A stretch of DNA of 8,093 bases. It comes from Acidobacteriota bacterium (GTDB lineage: Bacteria; Acidobacteriota; Terriglobia; Terriglobales; Acidobacteriaceae). A model generated the notes under the pieces. That model was not told the DNA's origin and ran no database searches. It saw nothing but the letters and a program-made list of their open reading frames with translations. The stretch spans positions 1 through 8,093 of the forward strand of contig JAJZNH010000914.1 in assembly GCA_021811745.1 (NCBI GenBank), in the 5' to 3' direction. A program made the translations under genes and the position numbers. Positions 1 through 6,306 of this stretch are shown here, piece after piece (position 1 is the stretch's first letter; every line of letters starts with the position of its first letter).

Positions 1-79
1 TTCATCGCCGGCGGCATCGGCCAAATGGGCAGGGTCGCACGAGCCGTCTTCATCGCCGGCGGCATCGGCCAAATGGGCA
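1..79. repeat. Direct repeat, 31-nt copies with 48-bp period
   Basis: Bases 1-31 and 49-79 are identical. The offset of 48 bp is 16 codons, so the duplication keeps the frame of the minus-strand exported-protein gene. Identity breaks at the base after each copy (32 is g, 80 is a). Nothing can be said about further copies to the left of base 1. Confidence 0.9.
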
Positions 80-212
80 AATTTGCGGCGGCTTGATGGA
101 AGGTAACCGCAGGCAATGCGGAGGTGGTGGTGGCAACGGCGGAGCTGGTCCCTAACGCGAAGAGAACGCCAACGGAAACGACGGTGAAAAGCTTGACCCA
201 ACGAGAAATCAT
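1..212 (-). CDS. Small exported protein with duplicated segment, 3' part outside window
   Basis: An open frame runs from an ATG at 212-210 (minus) to the left edge without a stop, giving 70 codons. The N-terminus is a textbook Sec signal peptide: basic start MISRWVK, a hydrophobic core LFTVVSVGVLFALG, then SSAVA, an A-x-A type cleavage site near residue 27. A Shine-Dalgarno-like AGAAGGGG (plus 224-231) sits 11 nt before the ATG. The mature part contains LPIWPMPPAM twice, exactly 16 residues apart, separated by KTARAT; the second copy reaches the window edge. Proline, methionine and tryptophan richness suggests an extended, poorly folded repeat rather than an enzyme domain. I do not recognise the family. 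The signal peptide and RBS make a real gene likely; the function is unknown and the protein may contain more repeats beyond the window. Confidence 0.6.
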   Translation of the reverse strand, partial: MISRWVKLFTVVSVGVLFALGTSSAVATTTSALPAVTFHQAAANLPIWPMPPAMKTARATLPIWPMPPAM

Positions 213-954
213 GAGTGAAAAGGCCCCTTCTGAACGGAATCGAATCGCCTACGATCTTGAGCGAGGCAATTTTGCACGGGAAAACTATGCTCCGTCAGAG
301 TAACCCAAAGGGTGTAGAAAAGCTACCACTAAAGTAACATTTTCACGACTTTTTGGTTTGCACCCAAGATTTCTCTTGTCAAGGGATTTGGTTCTGTGAT
401 TGCTCGGAGGCGATTCGTCGTCTATTTGCCTTCAACGCCGCCAGCCAGCGACAGCAAGGCAAGGATCTGGCCCGGTTCTTTCGCGGCAGGGGAAATCGAG
501 GAGCGACATCTGAGCAGGGATCTCAAGTTATCGTGAATAGCCTCTGGCGCCTATACCGCAATATGACACCGTAAGCCCCCCCCTCCTCCCGGCGCAGCAA
601 CGATGACTCCGAAGACGACCTCCCGATTCTCTTGAATCCGGCAGCAGTCTCTCCGCCGCAGCCAACGACTCACGGAGATATCTTTCCGGTCTCCAGTGGA
701 CGAGGGATCGCTTCGGACATTGCGCGCGGGCTGCGGAAGGCTGAATCCTTATTGGGATGTACTGGCTGGTGTATGAACGGCTGCATGGCGGCTCGTCATG
801 GTACAGGCAGGAGACGCCCCGGTTTGCGTGGCGCGTGGGAGTTGGTTCCTATTGCCCGGAGTGCGGTTACTGCTCACCAAACTTTGGTGCCGTGGGTCCG
901 GCAGTGAAAGTTCGCTAAAGTGGCGAAAGATAGAGTCTTGATAGGAATATTGCG
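213..954. other. Long intergenic region, no supported gene
   Basis: About 740 bp between the divergent exported-protein and PilZ genes. Short open frames exist (for example from TTG at 353 and at 632, and a 53-codon ATG frame at 757-918), but none has a convincing ribosome binding site, domain or codon pattern. I see no tRNA cloverleaf, no strong terminator and no clear promoter. The AT-richer stretch around 260-400 is the most plausible place for the promoter of the leftward gene. The region could hold gene remnants or an unrecognised small RNA. Confidence 0.5.
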
Positions 955-1317
955 ATGAACCCCTTGGAACCAGGCTTTCCCCTTCCTGTTGCAGCCGCGG
1001 AGGCGGTCAGCCCTCAGCGGGAGGTGCGCTGCGCGGTACGCTTCCCGTTGACCTTGCCGTTCGTGCTCACTTCAACGCCGGAGGAAGTGGCGGGTTTTAC
1101 CCGGAACATCTCAGCCTGCGGGGTCCTGTTTGCTATTGACTGCGGGCTGCGCAAGGGTTCCAGCATCCGCTTTTCGCTGCGCCTCCCGCACGCGGTGTTG
1201 GGCACTCCTCAAGATGTGCTGGTTCGGTGCACGGGACGTGTGGTACGCTGCTCAATGAGCCAGAATCAGTACTTAGCCGCTGCTACAATTGATGAATATC
1301 AGTTTATCGATCAGTGA
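955..1317 (+). CDS. PilZ-domain protein, probable c-di-GMP receptor
   Basis: A 120-residue protein that is little more than a single PilZ domain, the cytoplasmic beta-barrel that binds cyclic di-GMP. Both signature elements are visible: R25-x3-R29 in EVRCAVRFPL, and N51-x-S53-x2-G56 in GFTRNISACGVLF. The following strands (GSSIRFSLRLP and VRCTGRVVR) match the rest of the fold. Length is typical for a stand-alone PilZ adaptor. The start is ATG with a modest AGGA (943-946) 8 nt upstream. Its 3' end overlaps the next gene, a NarL-type regulator on the same strand, which argues for co-translation and possibly a functional partnership. The domain call is firm; ligand binding is inferred from intact motifs; the downstream effect (motility, exopolysaccharide, transcription) cannot be read from the sequence. 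Confidence 0.85.
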   Translation: MNPLEPGFPLPVAAAEAVSPQREVRCAVRFPLTLPFVLTSTPEEVAGFTRNISACGVLFAIDCGLRKGSSIRFSLRLPHAVLGTPQDVLVRCTGRVVRCSMSQNQYLAAATIDEYQFIDQ

Positions 1318-2095
1318 GCGCAAGCGGCATTTGGCGCCCAGCGAAACTATGGACCCGGTGGACGAATCCCCTAATGGCGATGTTACTGACGTACCGGTGA
1401 AGCCGGGGACGATCCGCATAATCCTTGCGGATTCGCAGGCCATTTACCGTGTCGGCATCCGCAAGATCTTTGCGCTGGAAGACGATCTGCGCGTCGTGGC
1501 TCAGGCGGATTCCCTGGAGAATCTGCACGCGGCCATTGAGCGTTATCCCACCGACATCGTGCTGCTGGAGGGGAGCCTGCTGTCCGGCACGACCAACGCG
1601 ATCCCTGAACTGCTGCGCCTGGCTCCAGATGTAAAGCTGATCGTGCAGGCCACGTCGGCCGACGAGAATCATACGGTGGAACTCTACCGGCGAGGCGTAA
1701 GGGGCATCATCTCGCGTTCCATCTCGCCCGATCTGCTGGTGCGATGCGTGCGGCGCATCGCGGCCGGCGAAACCTGGATCGACAACCAGTCGGTGAATTG
1801 GGTGATCGAGGCCTATCGCGCCCAGGCTGCGAATCTGGTAAGCCCGCGCAGCCAGCCGCGGCTTTCGCCCAAGGAGATGGCTATCATCGCCTGCATCACA
1901 CAAGGCAAGCGCAACAAGGAGATTGCCTTCCAACTAGGCACCACCGAGCAGGTCATCAAAAACTATCTACGCAAGATCTATGACAAGCTGGGAGTGAGCG
2001 ATCGCTTGGAACTGGCCCTCTATTGCCTGCACAACAAAATCATTCAAGGCGATGTGGACGAAGAGGCGCTGGCGCAGAGGGCGATGGGCGAGTAG
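1292..2095 (+). CDS. LuxR/NarL-family regulator with atypical receiver domain
   Basis: A 267-residue protein (from ATG 1292) with an uncharged-to-acidic N-terminal extension of about 40 residues, a CheY-like receiver (about 41-160) and a LuxR-type helix-turn-helix (about 190-248, RLSPKEMAIIACITQGKRNK through KIYDKLGVSDR). It should bind DNA as a dimer. The receiver is degenerate: the acidic pair is D47-S48, the phospho-acceptor position in DIVLLEGSLL is E93 (GAG, 1568-1570), and the usual lysine of the LLKD motif is R142. Glutamate at this site can mimic constitutive phosphorylation, so control by a histidine kinase is unlikely. The start is uncertain: ATG 1292 overlaps the PilZ gene by 26 nt with no Shine-Dalgarno, suggesting coupling; TTG 1289 and ATG 1349 are alternatives. 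The family is certain, the targets unknown. Confidence 0.88.
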   Translation: MNISLSISERKRHLAPSETMDPVDESPNGDVTDVPVKPGTIRIILADSQAIYRVGIRKIFALEDDLRVVAQADSLENLHAAIERYPTDIVLLEGSLLSGTTNAIPELLRLAPDVKLIVQATSADENHTVELYRRGVRGIISRSISPDLLVRCVRRIAAGETWIDNQSVNWVIEAYRAQAANLVSPRSQPRLSPKEMAIIACITQGKRNKEIAFQLGTTEQVIKNYLRKIYDKLGVSDRLELALYCLHNKIIQGDVDEEALAQRAMGE

Positions 2096-2483
2096 CGAGG
2101 CGCAAAGAGCGCTCTCGCTTACCATTCGCCGGGGGACAGCGTCGCGGCGGCCCTCCGATGCCCATCAAGCGCCAGAGAGACGTAACCTCCGCGGCAAACG
2201 CTGCGTAGAGGTTGCACCCTACACCAATCGGAGTACCGGGATCATCTGCGGGCTTTGCTCGCCCTGTGGCTTGAGGACGCCCAGGCCGTCATGGTCATTG
2301 TGTGCCGGGGGACCGGAATCGATGGGCGCTGGCCGGCTTCGATGGGACGGCAAACTGGTTCCGGGGCGCCGACGTTGCGCGCACATTGTAGCGGCGCTGT
2401 GAGCTTCAGGGACAGCGGGACGGGCCGGCCGTCGTTGCCCTCATGCCAGGCATGTGGCGTAGGCCGGCCCTGGGCGGCTGCAG
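2096..2483. other. Convergent intergenic region
   Basis: About 390 bp between the ends of the LuxR-type gene (plus) and the radical SAM gene (minus). No open frame here looks like a real protein. A weak stem AGCGAG/CTCGCT (2094-2099 with 2114-2119) lies at the end of the LuxR-type gene, without a T-run. The clearest structure is the nested palindrome at 2422-2470, described separately. The rest holds nothing I can name. Confidence 0.6.
2422..2470. repeat. Nested palindrome between convergent genes
   Basis: GGGCCGGCC (2422-2430) and GGCCGGCCC (2462-2470) are perfect 9-bp inverted arms. The 31-nt spacer contains a second palindrome, CATGCC-A-GGCATG (2442-2454). It begins 14 bp beyond the radical SAM stop codon. 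No T-tract follows on either strand, so an ordinary intrinsic terminator is not shown; it could still be a 3'-end stabilising or bidirectional termination structure, or a REP-like element. Confidence 0.6.
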
Positions 2484-3713
2484 CTACAGCGCGACCAGCG
2501 TCTCGGGGTGCCCCGGCTGGCGGAAGGCTTGGGCCTGGGATTCGCGCTCGGGGTCCCAGTTGCGGGGCTGGTAGATACAGCAGGGCTCTTGGGCCAGCGG
2601 GTCGCCGGTGAGGGCGTAGGCGCGGGCGCGGCTGCCGCCGCAAATCTCCTTGAACTCGCAGGCGCCGCACTTGCCCTCCAGCCGGCTGGTGTCGCGGAGG
2701 GCCTTGAAGATGGGGGCGTTGCGGTAGATCTCGGCGAGCGGGGTCTCGCGGATATTGCCGGCGTGGATGGGCAGAAACCCGCTAGGGTAGACGTTGCCGG
2801 TGTGGGAGATGAAGAGAAAGCCCTTGCCGTCGTTGACGCGGCGGGTGGCCCAGGCGCGGTTGCGAGCCTCGGGGGCGGCGGTGGGTGCGCCAGGCTCATA
2901 CGCCACGGACGAAGACCTGTCCGTGGGGACCCCGGGGTGACCATGACCGTGGGCGAATTTGCGCTCCTCTAAATTGTGCTGGAGGAGATAGCGGCGGTAG
3001 TGCATGGCCTCAGTGGTTTTGATCTGGAAGTTGGCGCGGCGGGAGAGTTCGTAGATTTTGGCGAAGACCTGCTCGAACTCCTCGCCGGAGAGCAGGTCGG
3101 CCTGCTGGCCGCGGCCCACCGGAACCAGGAAAAAGACGTTCCACATGACGATGGCGAGTCGCTCGAAGAGAGTGCACAGATTGTCGAGGTCCTGGGCGTT
3201 GTGGCGGCTGATGGTGGAGTGGACCTGGATGGGAATGCCGGCCTCGTTGGCCCATTCGATGGCCTGGACGGTGCGCGCCCAAGTGCCGGGGACACCGCGG
3301 AAGGTGTCGTGAATCTCAGGGGTAGAGCCGTCCAGAGAGATGCCGAGACGGACCAGGCCCGCCGCCTTCATCTTGAAGATGGCCTCGCGGGTGAGCAAGG
3401 GCGTGGCGCTGGGAGTGAGCGCAACGTGAACACCCTTACCGGCGGCGTAGCGGATCAGGTCGAAGACATCGGCACGCTTGAGGGGATCGCCGCCCGTGAA
3501 GACAAAGATGGGGATATGCAGATCGGCAATCTGGTCGATGAGGGCCAGGCCCTCCTGGTGCGTGAGCTCGTCAGGATGGGGGAGGGGCTGAGCGGCGGCG
3601 CGGCAGTGCTTGCAGGCCAGGTCGCAGGACTGTGTAACCTCCCAGATGGCGAGGAAGGGCGATTCGTCGTAGTCGATCCCGCCGCGGGCGGGAATGTTGA
3701 CCATAGGCTGCAT
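2484..3713 (-). CDS. Radical SAM/SPASM domain protein
   Basis: A 409-residue enzyme. The radical SAM core carries C30-x3-C34-x2-C37 (CDLACKHC) for the SAM-binding 4Fe-4S cluster, GGDP (74-77) for the SAM amino group, and ISLDGS (about 125-130). The C-terminal SPASM region has C349, C352, C358 and the pair C378-C379 (GKCGACEFKEICGG, EPCCIY), expected to hold auxiliary clusters. VNDGKGFLFISHTG and YPSGFLP resemble, from memory, the family catalogued as TIGR04053, relatives of the NirJ/AhbD haem-modifying group; the substrate is unknown. A longer frame opens up to 3869, but the perfect AAGGAGGT just before ATG 3713 fixes the start. Residues about 254-285 form an odd His/Pro-rich insertion between core and SPASM domain. 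The gene diverges from the usp gene, and the shared region has a Crp/Fnr-like site. Cytoplasmic; no signal peptide. Domain certain, reaction not. Confidence 0.92.
   Translation of the reverse strand: MQPMVNIPARGGIDYDESPFLAIWEVTQSCDLACKHCRAAAQPLPHPDELTHQEGLALIDQIADLHIPIFVFTGGDPLKRADVFDLIRYAAGKGVHVALTPSATPLLTREAIFKMKAAGLVRLGISLDGSTPEIHDTFRGVPGTWARTVQAIEWANEAGIPIQVHSTISRHNAQDLDNLCTLFERLAIVMWNVFFLVPVGRGQQADLLSGEEFEQVFAKIYELSRRANFQIKTTEAMHYRRYLLQHNLEERKFAHGHGHPGVPTDRSSSVAYEPGAPTAAPEARNRAWATRRVNDGKGFLFISHTGNVYPSGFLPIHAGNIRETPLAEIYRNAPIFKALRDTSRLEGKCGACEFKEICGGSRARAYALTGDPLAQEPCCIYQPRNWDPERESQAQAFRQPGHPETLVAL
2903..2926. repeat. Perfect hairpin inside the radical SAM coding sequence
   Basis: CCACGGAC (2903-2910) and GTCCGTGG (2919-2926) are perfect 8-bp arms around an 8-nt loop. 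In the minus-strand protein it encodes the segment PTDRSSSVA within a low-complexity insertion. A palindrome placed in the least conserved part of the protein resembles a small mobile or REP-like insertion that kept the reading frame; that origin is inferred. Confidence 0.7.
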
Positions 3714-3716
3714 AAG

Positions 3717-3724
3717 ACCTCCTT
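3717..3724 (-). promoter_or_regulatory. Ribosome binding site deciding the radical SAM start
   Basis: On the minus strand AAGGAGGT is a full anti-SD match, with the GGAGG core 4 nt before the ATG at 3713. It sets the start at residue 53 of the longer frame; the upstream in-frame residues are Arg/Pro-rich and unlike the family. Confidence 0.8.
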
Positions 3725-3901
3725 GAGGAATCGCGGCGACCGGTTGGGGAAACGGGTTCTCAAGCCGGGGATCGGGCGGGTTCCGATCGATAAAAAGGCC
3801 AAGGCGTCTGCGGAGCCATCCGGCAGCGCCCCCGGAGAAGAACCACCGCGCCCGAGAGCCACGATTCAACCTAAGAAGAACAGGATTGAGTCGGCGACGC
3901 T

Positions 3902-3915
3902 GTGATTGAGATCAC
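3902..3915. promoter_or_regulatory. Crp/Fnr-family operator-like palindrome
   Basis: GTGAT-TGAG-ATCAC has perfect 5-bp arms; with flanks it reads TGTGA-N6-TCACT, one base from the TGTGA-N6-TCACA core recognised by CRP, and it also fits the TGAT-N4-ATCA core of Fnr-type sites. It lies about 190 bp upstream of the radical SAM start and about 260 bp upstream of the usp start, so it could serve either or both. Which family member binds, and the effector (cAMP, oxygen, NO), cannot be read here. Confidence 0.5.
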
Positions 3916-4160
3916 TTGTCCACGCCGCAAGGACCGGTCCGAACCCCGGCGGCCCAAAGCCGGGAAGCGAAGAAGAAATTTTGTCAACAGATAGCGAATC
4001 TTTCCGGCCGAACTGCGTCTATGCTGAGGGTGGAGGTGCGAGGTACGCCGGGATGCAGGGGCCGGAGATGTAGCCAGGCGGGAGTGAGTATACGCACCGA
4101 GGGACGTGTTCCCGGGCACTGCACGGCGAGGGCCTGTTTGGAATAGTACAGGCGCATCAT

Positions 4161-4168
4161 AAGGAGGT
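4161..4168 (+). promoter_or_regulatory. Ribosome binding site deciding the usp start
   Basis: AAGGAGGT is a full Shine-Dalgarno match with its GGAGG core 5 nt before ATG 4173. The alternative GTG at 4167 lies inside this element and is therefore rejected as the start. Confidence 0.8.
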
Positions 4169-4172
4169 GCCT

Positions 4173-5132
4173 ATGACAACCACGATCAAACCGGGTTGGA
4201 GCAAGCCCTCCACGATCCTGTTTGCTTCAGAGATTCCGCCCAATGAAAAGGCATTCGAGTTTGCGCTGGCCCAAGCCAGGGAGTTCGGGGCGACGCTGAT
4301 TCTGCTCCATGCCTACGACACGCTGGTGGTGGCCGCGTCGGAGACGTCGGGGATTCGCTATTACGACTATGCGGCGGCGGCACGGGCCGAGCGTCACCAA
4401 CTGGATCCTCTGGCAGCGCGCGTGCAGCAGGCGGGGCTGAGCTGCGAGTTGGTGGTGCGGGCGGGCCTGCCCGGCGACCAGATCCTGGCCTACACGCGGG
4501 AGCGGGAGGTAGACCGCATCATCATGGGCACGCATTCGCCGGGGCCGATCGGCAAGCTGCTGGTGGGCTCGGTGGCCGAGGCGGTGCTGCGGACGGCCCG
4601 CGAGCCCGTGTACGTGATCGGGCCAGAGGTGGTGAGCGGCGCCTACCGGGCCTACGCGACGCGCACGATTCTGTGCGCGGTGAGCCTGCACGAGGCAAGC
4701 GCCGTGGTGGCGAGCTTTGCCGCGCAGTTGGCCGCACAACACGGGGCACGGCTGATCCTGGAGCACGTGATCCGGCCGCAGGAGCGCGCGGAGATTCTGG
4801 CCGGGCGCACGCTGGAGCAACTGGAGACGGAGGTCTTCGAACTGGTTCCGGCTCCGATGCGAGAGAAGATCGCCATCCAGACGATTGTGGTGCCGGGCGA
4901 CCCGACCGAGGAGCTGCTTTACCAAAGCCGGGCGCAGCAGGCAGACCTGATCGTGCTCGGAGCGCAAGGGGCCTCGGCGTTCGCGGCGATTGCGCGCCAC
5001 GGGGTGGTGTACAAGACGCTGGCGCACGCGATGTGCCCGGTGATCACGCTGTCGCCGGTAGTGCTGGCCGAGTGCGGAGCCAAGACCGGGGGTACTCCGC
5101 CCGCGGAGGAGTATACAGCGGGAGTGGTTTAG
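4173..5132 (+). CDS. Tandem-domain universal stress protein
   Basis: A 319-residue cytoplasmic protein with two Usp (UspA-like) alpha/beta domains in series, about 12-150 and 163-295. Domain 1 starts TILFASEIPPNEKAFEFALA and ends with the nucleotide-binding loop GTHSPGPIGKLLVGS (119-133), close to G-x2-G-x9-G-S but with serine in place of the second glycine. Domain 2 (RTILCAVSLHEASAVVASFA onward) ends in LGAQGASAFAAIARHG and lacks the terminal G-S/T, so it probably does not bind ATP in the standard way. Tandem Usp proteins commonly act as stress, redox or energy sensors. A short Gly/Ala/Glu tail follows. The gene diverges from the radical SAM gene across a Crp/Fnr-like site, which fits induction under low oxygen or energy stress; that is inference. 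Family assignment is firm. Confidence 0.92.
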   Translation: MTTTIKPGWSKPSTILFASEIPPNEKAFEFALAQAREFGATLILLHAYDTLVVAASETSGIRYYDYAAAARAERHQLDPLAARVQQAGLSCELVVRAGLPGDQILAYTREREVDRIIMGTHSPGPIGKLLVGSVAEAVLRTAREPVYVIGPEVVSGAYRAYATRTILCAVSLHEASAVVASFAAQLAAQHGARLILEHVIRPQERAEILAGRTLEQLETEVFELVPAPMREKIAIQTIVVPGDPTEELLYQSRAQQADLIVLGAQGASAFAAIARHGVVYKTLAHAMCPVITLSPVVLAECGAKTGGTPPAEEYTAGVV

Positions 5133-5265
5133 GACTGCGGCCGGGGCGCGAGGGCTGACGGCGGCAAGCGCATGTCGGTGAGAAGGGCAAGTAGCTTCGC
5201 GCTTTTTGCGCACAGGGTTCCACCGGCGGTCTGGGGTTCGCTGGGACTGCGGGGCGAAATGCGAT

Positions 5266-5271
5266 TATACT
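5266..5271 (+). promoter_or_regulatory. Candidate -10 element for comF
   Basis: TATACT stands out in GC-rich surroundings and would place transcription start near 5278, about 38 nt before the GTG start of comF. No good -35 hexamer is visible at 16-18 bp, so this is a tentative sigma-70-type call. Confidence 0.35.
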
Positions 5272-5315
5272 GAGGGGGCAGAACAGCGCAGTTTTTGGGC
5301 TAAAGGCTGCGCCGT

Positions 5316-6293
5316 GTGAGGTGCGTCTTCAGCAGAGATGCGGGATTAGCGCCGGTTGACCTTCCGCCATCGGAGACTTCGCGTTGGCGAGCAGTGGCTC
5401 ATGTCCTGCGAAGTCCTGTGGATGCATTGAGCTGTGCCCTTCTGCCCGCCTGCTGCGTTCTATGCGGCTCTCCTCTGCCGCACTTATCCCATGTACCAAT
5501 TTGCGATGTCTGCTGGACGGAGTTTCCGCGCCAGAGCGGGCGTGCTTGTGCCTGCTGCGGGGATGCGCTGACCGGGCGCGCGGGAGTTCCGGATCTGGGG
5601 TTGTGCCGGGCATGCCGGATGATGCCGCCGCCGTTTGCGCGGGCGGTCGCCTATGGGGTGTACGAAGGGCGGATGAAGGAGGCCATTCACACGCTGAAAT
5701 ACGGCCGGATCCAGGGAATGGCGCGGGGGCTGGGGCGGCTGCTGGCCGAGGCGATCAGACAACTGGCTGGCGAGGCGCCGGGCGAAATCCTGGTGGTTCC
5801 GGTGCCGTTGCACCGGAGCAAGTATGCGCAGCGGGAATTCAACCAGGCACAGTCGCTGGCAGCCGAGGCCATCGGCAATTTAAGAAGGAGCCATCCAGAG
5901 TGGCGGCTGACGCTGGCGCCAAGCGCGCTGATGCGGTTGCGCGCCACGGAGAGCCAGGCCGGGCTGAGCCCGCACCAGCGGCGGCTGAACGTACGCGGCG
6001 CCTTTTCGGTCTCCGATCCAAGGCTGGTTGCGGGACGGAACATTCTGCTGGTGGACGACATTCTGACGACTGGGGCGACAGCGCGGGAAGCGGCGCGGAC
6101 CCTGATCGAGGCCGGCGCCGAAGCCGTATGGGTGGCGACGCTGGCCAGGGCGCGAGAGGCGAGAAGCGCCAGCTTGGGCGCGGCGGAAGAAGATGGGCTG
6201 GCCGCCACCGGCGAAACGGCGCCGCCGAAGTTGCCGCCGGAAAGCGCGACGCGGGCGGGTTTGTTGCCATCGCCGGAGAGATCGTCTTCTTGA
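5316..6293 (+). CDS. comF: ComF family protein (phosphoribosyltransferase fold)
   Basis: A 325-residue protein of the ComF/GntX family, linked to natural transformation in several bacteria. The N-terminal zinc-binding part has C47-x2-C50 (CVLCGS), C63-x2-C66 (CDVCW), the C78/C80/C81 cluster and C97-x2-C100. Then come [40 protein letters not shown], and the PRPP-binding loop [12 protein letters not shown] (244-255). Typical ComF proteins are about 220-250 residues; this one has about 30 extra N-terminal residues and a 45-residue Ala/Pro/Glu-rich tail after the last fold strand (from about 281). The GTG at 5316 has AAAGG 9 nt upstream and fits the promoter candidate; GTG 5394 is a shorter alternative closer to the usual family start but lacks a spaced RBS. 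An HNH nuclease gene follows after 13 bp. Family certain; role in DNA uptake inferred. Confidence 0.9.
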   Translation: MRCVFSRDAGLAPVDLPPSETSRWRAVAHVLRSPVDALSCALLPACCVLCGSPLPHLSHVPICDVCWTEFPRQSGRACACCGDALTGRAGVPDLGLCRACRMMPPPFARAVAYGVYEGRMKEAIHTLKYGRIQGMARGLGRLLAEAIRQLAGEAPGEILVVPVPLHRSKYAQREFNQAQSLAAEAIGNLRRSHPEWRLTLAPSALMRLRATESQAGLSPHQRRLNVRGAFSVSDPRLVAGRNILLVDDILTTGATAREAARTLIEAGAEAVWVATLARAREARSASLGAAEEDGLAATGETAPPKLPPESATRAGLLPSPERSSS

Positions 6294-6306
6294 CGGGGGG
6301 ACAGAG

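Larger units (their letters stand above)
3714..4172. other. Divergent control region between radical SAM and usp genes
   Basis: About 460 bp that must carry the promoters of two divergent genes. It contains the Crp/Fnr-like palindrome at 3902-3915, a GGACCGGTCC palindrome (3931-3940) and a 6-bp hairpin CCCGGC/GCCGGG (3945-3950 with 3959-3964). The usp leader downstream of the palindrome is about 255 nt. I could not pick out convincing -35/-10 pairs for either gene. Confidence 0.6.

Noticed and set aside
1..79. CRISPR-like repeat
   Set aside because: Only two copies, coding in frame, and the 17-nt gap between copies is too short for a spacer.
1..96. Plus-strand frame ending in TGA with repeated FIAGGIGQMG
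   Set aside because: The opposite strand has a signal peptide, RBS and ATG in the frame through the same repeat, so the plus frame is taken as its shadow.
353..907. TTG-started frames at 353-574 and 632-907
   Set aside because: Rare start codons, no RBS, Arg/Gly-rich low-information sequence and no recognisable domain.
3714..3869. 52-residue N-terminal extension of the radical SAM protein
   Set aside because: A perfect Shine-Dalgarno precedes ATG 3713, and the extension is Arg/Pro-rich and unlike the family.
2976..3905. Long plus-strand frame opposite the radical SAM gene
   Set aside because: It is antisense to a gene with all catalytic motifs; long open antisense frames are common in GC-rich DNA.
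5199..5211. GCGC-TTTTT-GCGC as a terminator after usp
   Set aside because: Only a 4-bp stem and the T-run is the loop, not a tail; too weak to call.
4227..5213. Long minus-strand frame opposite the usp gene
   Set aside because: His/Arg-rich translation with no domain, antisense to a well-supported gene.
6193..6306. Longer start for the HNH protein
   Set aside because: The added 38 residues are Arg-rich, lie inside comF and do not match the family; ATG 6307 has an SD-like G-run.
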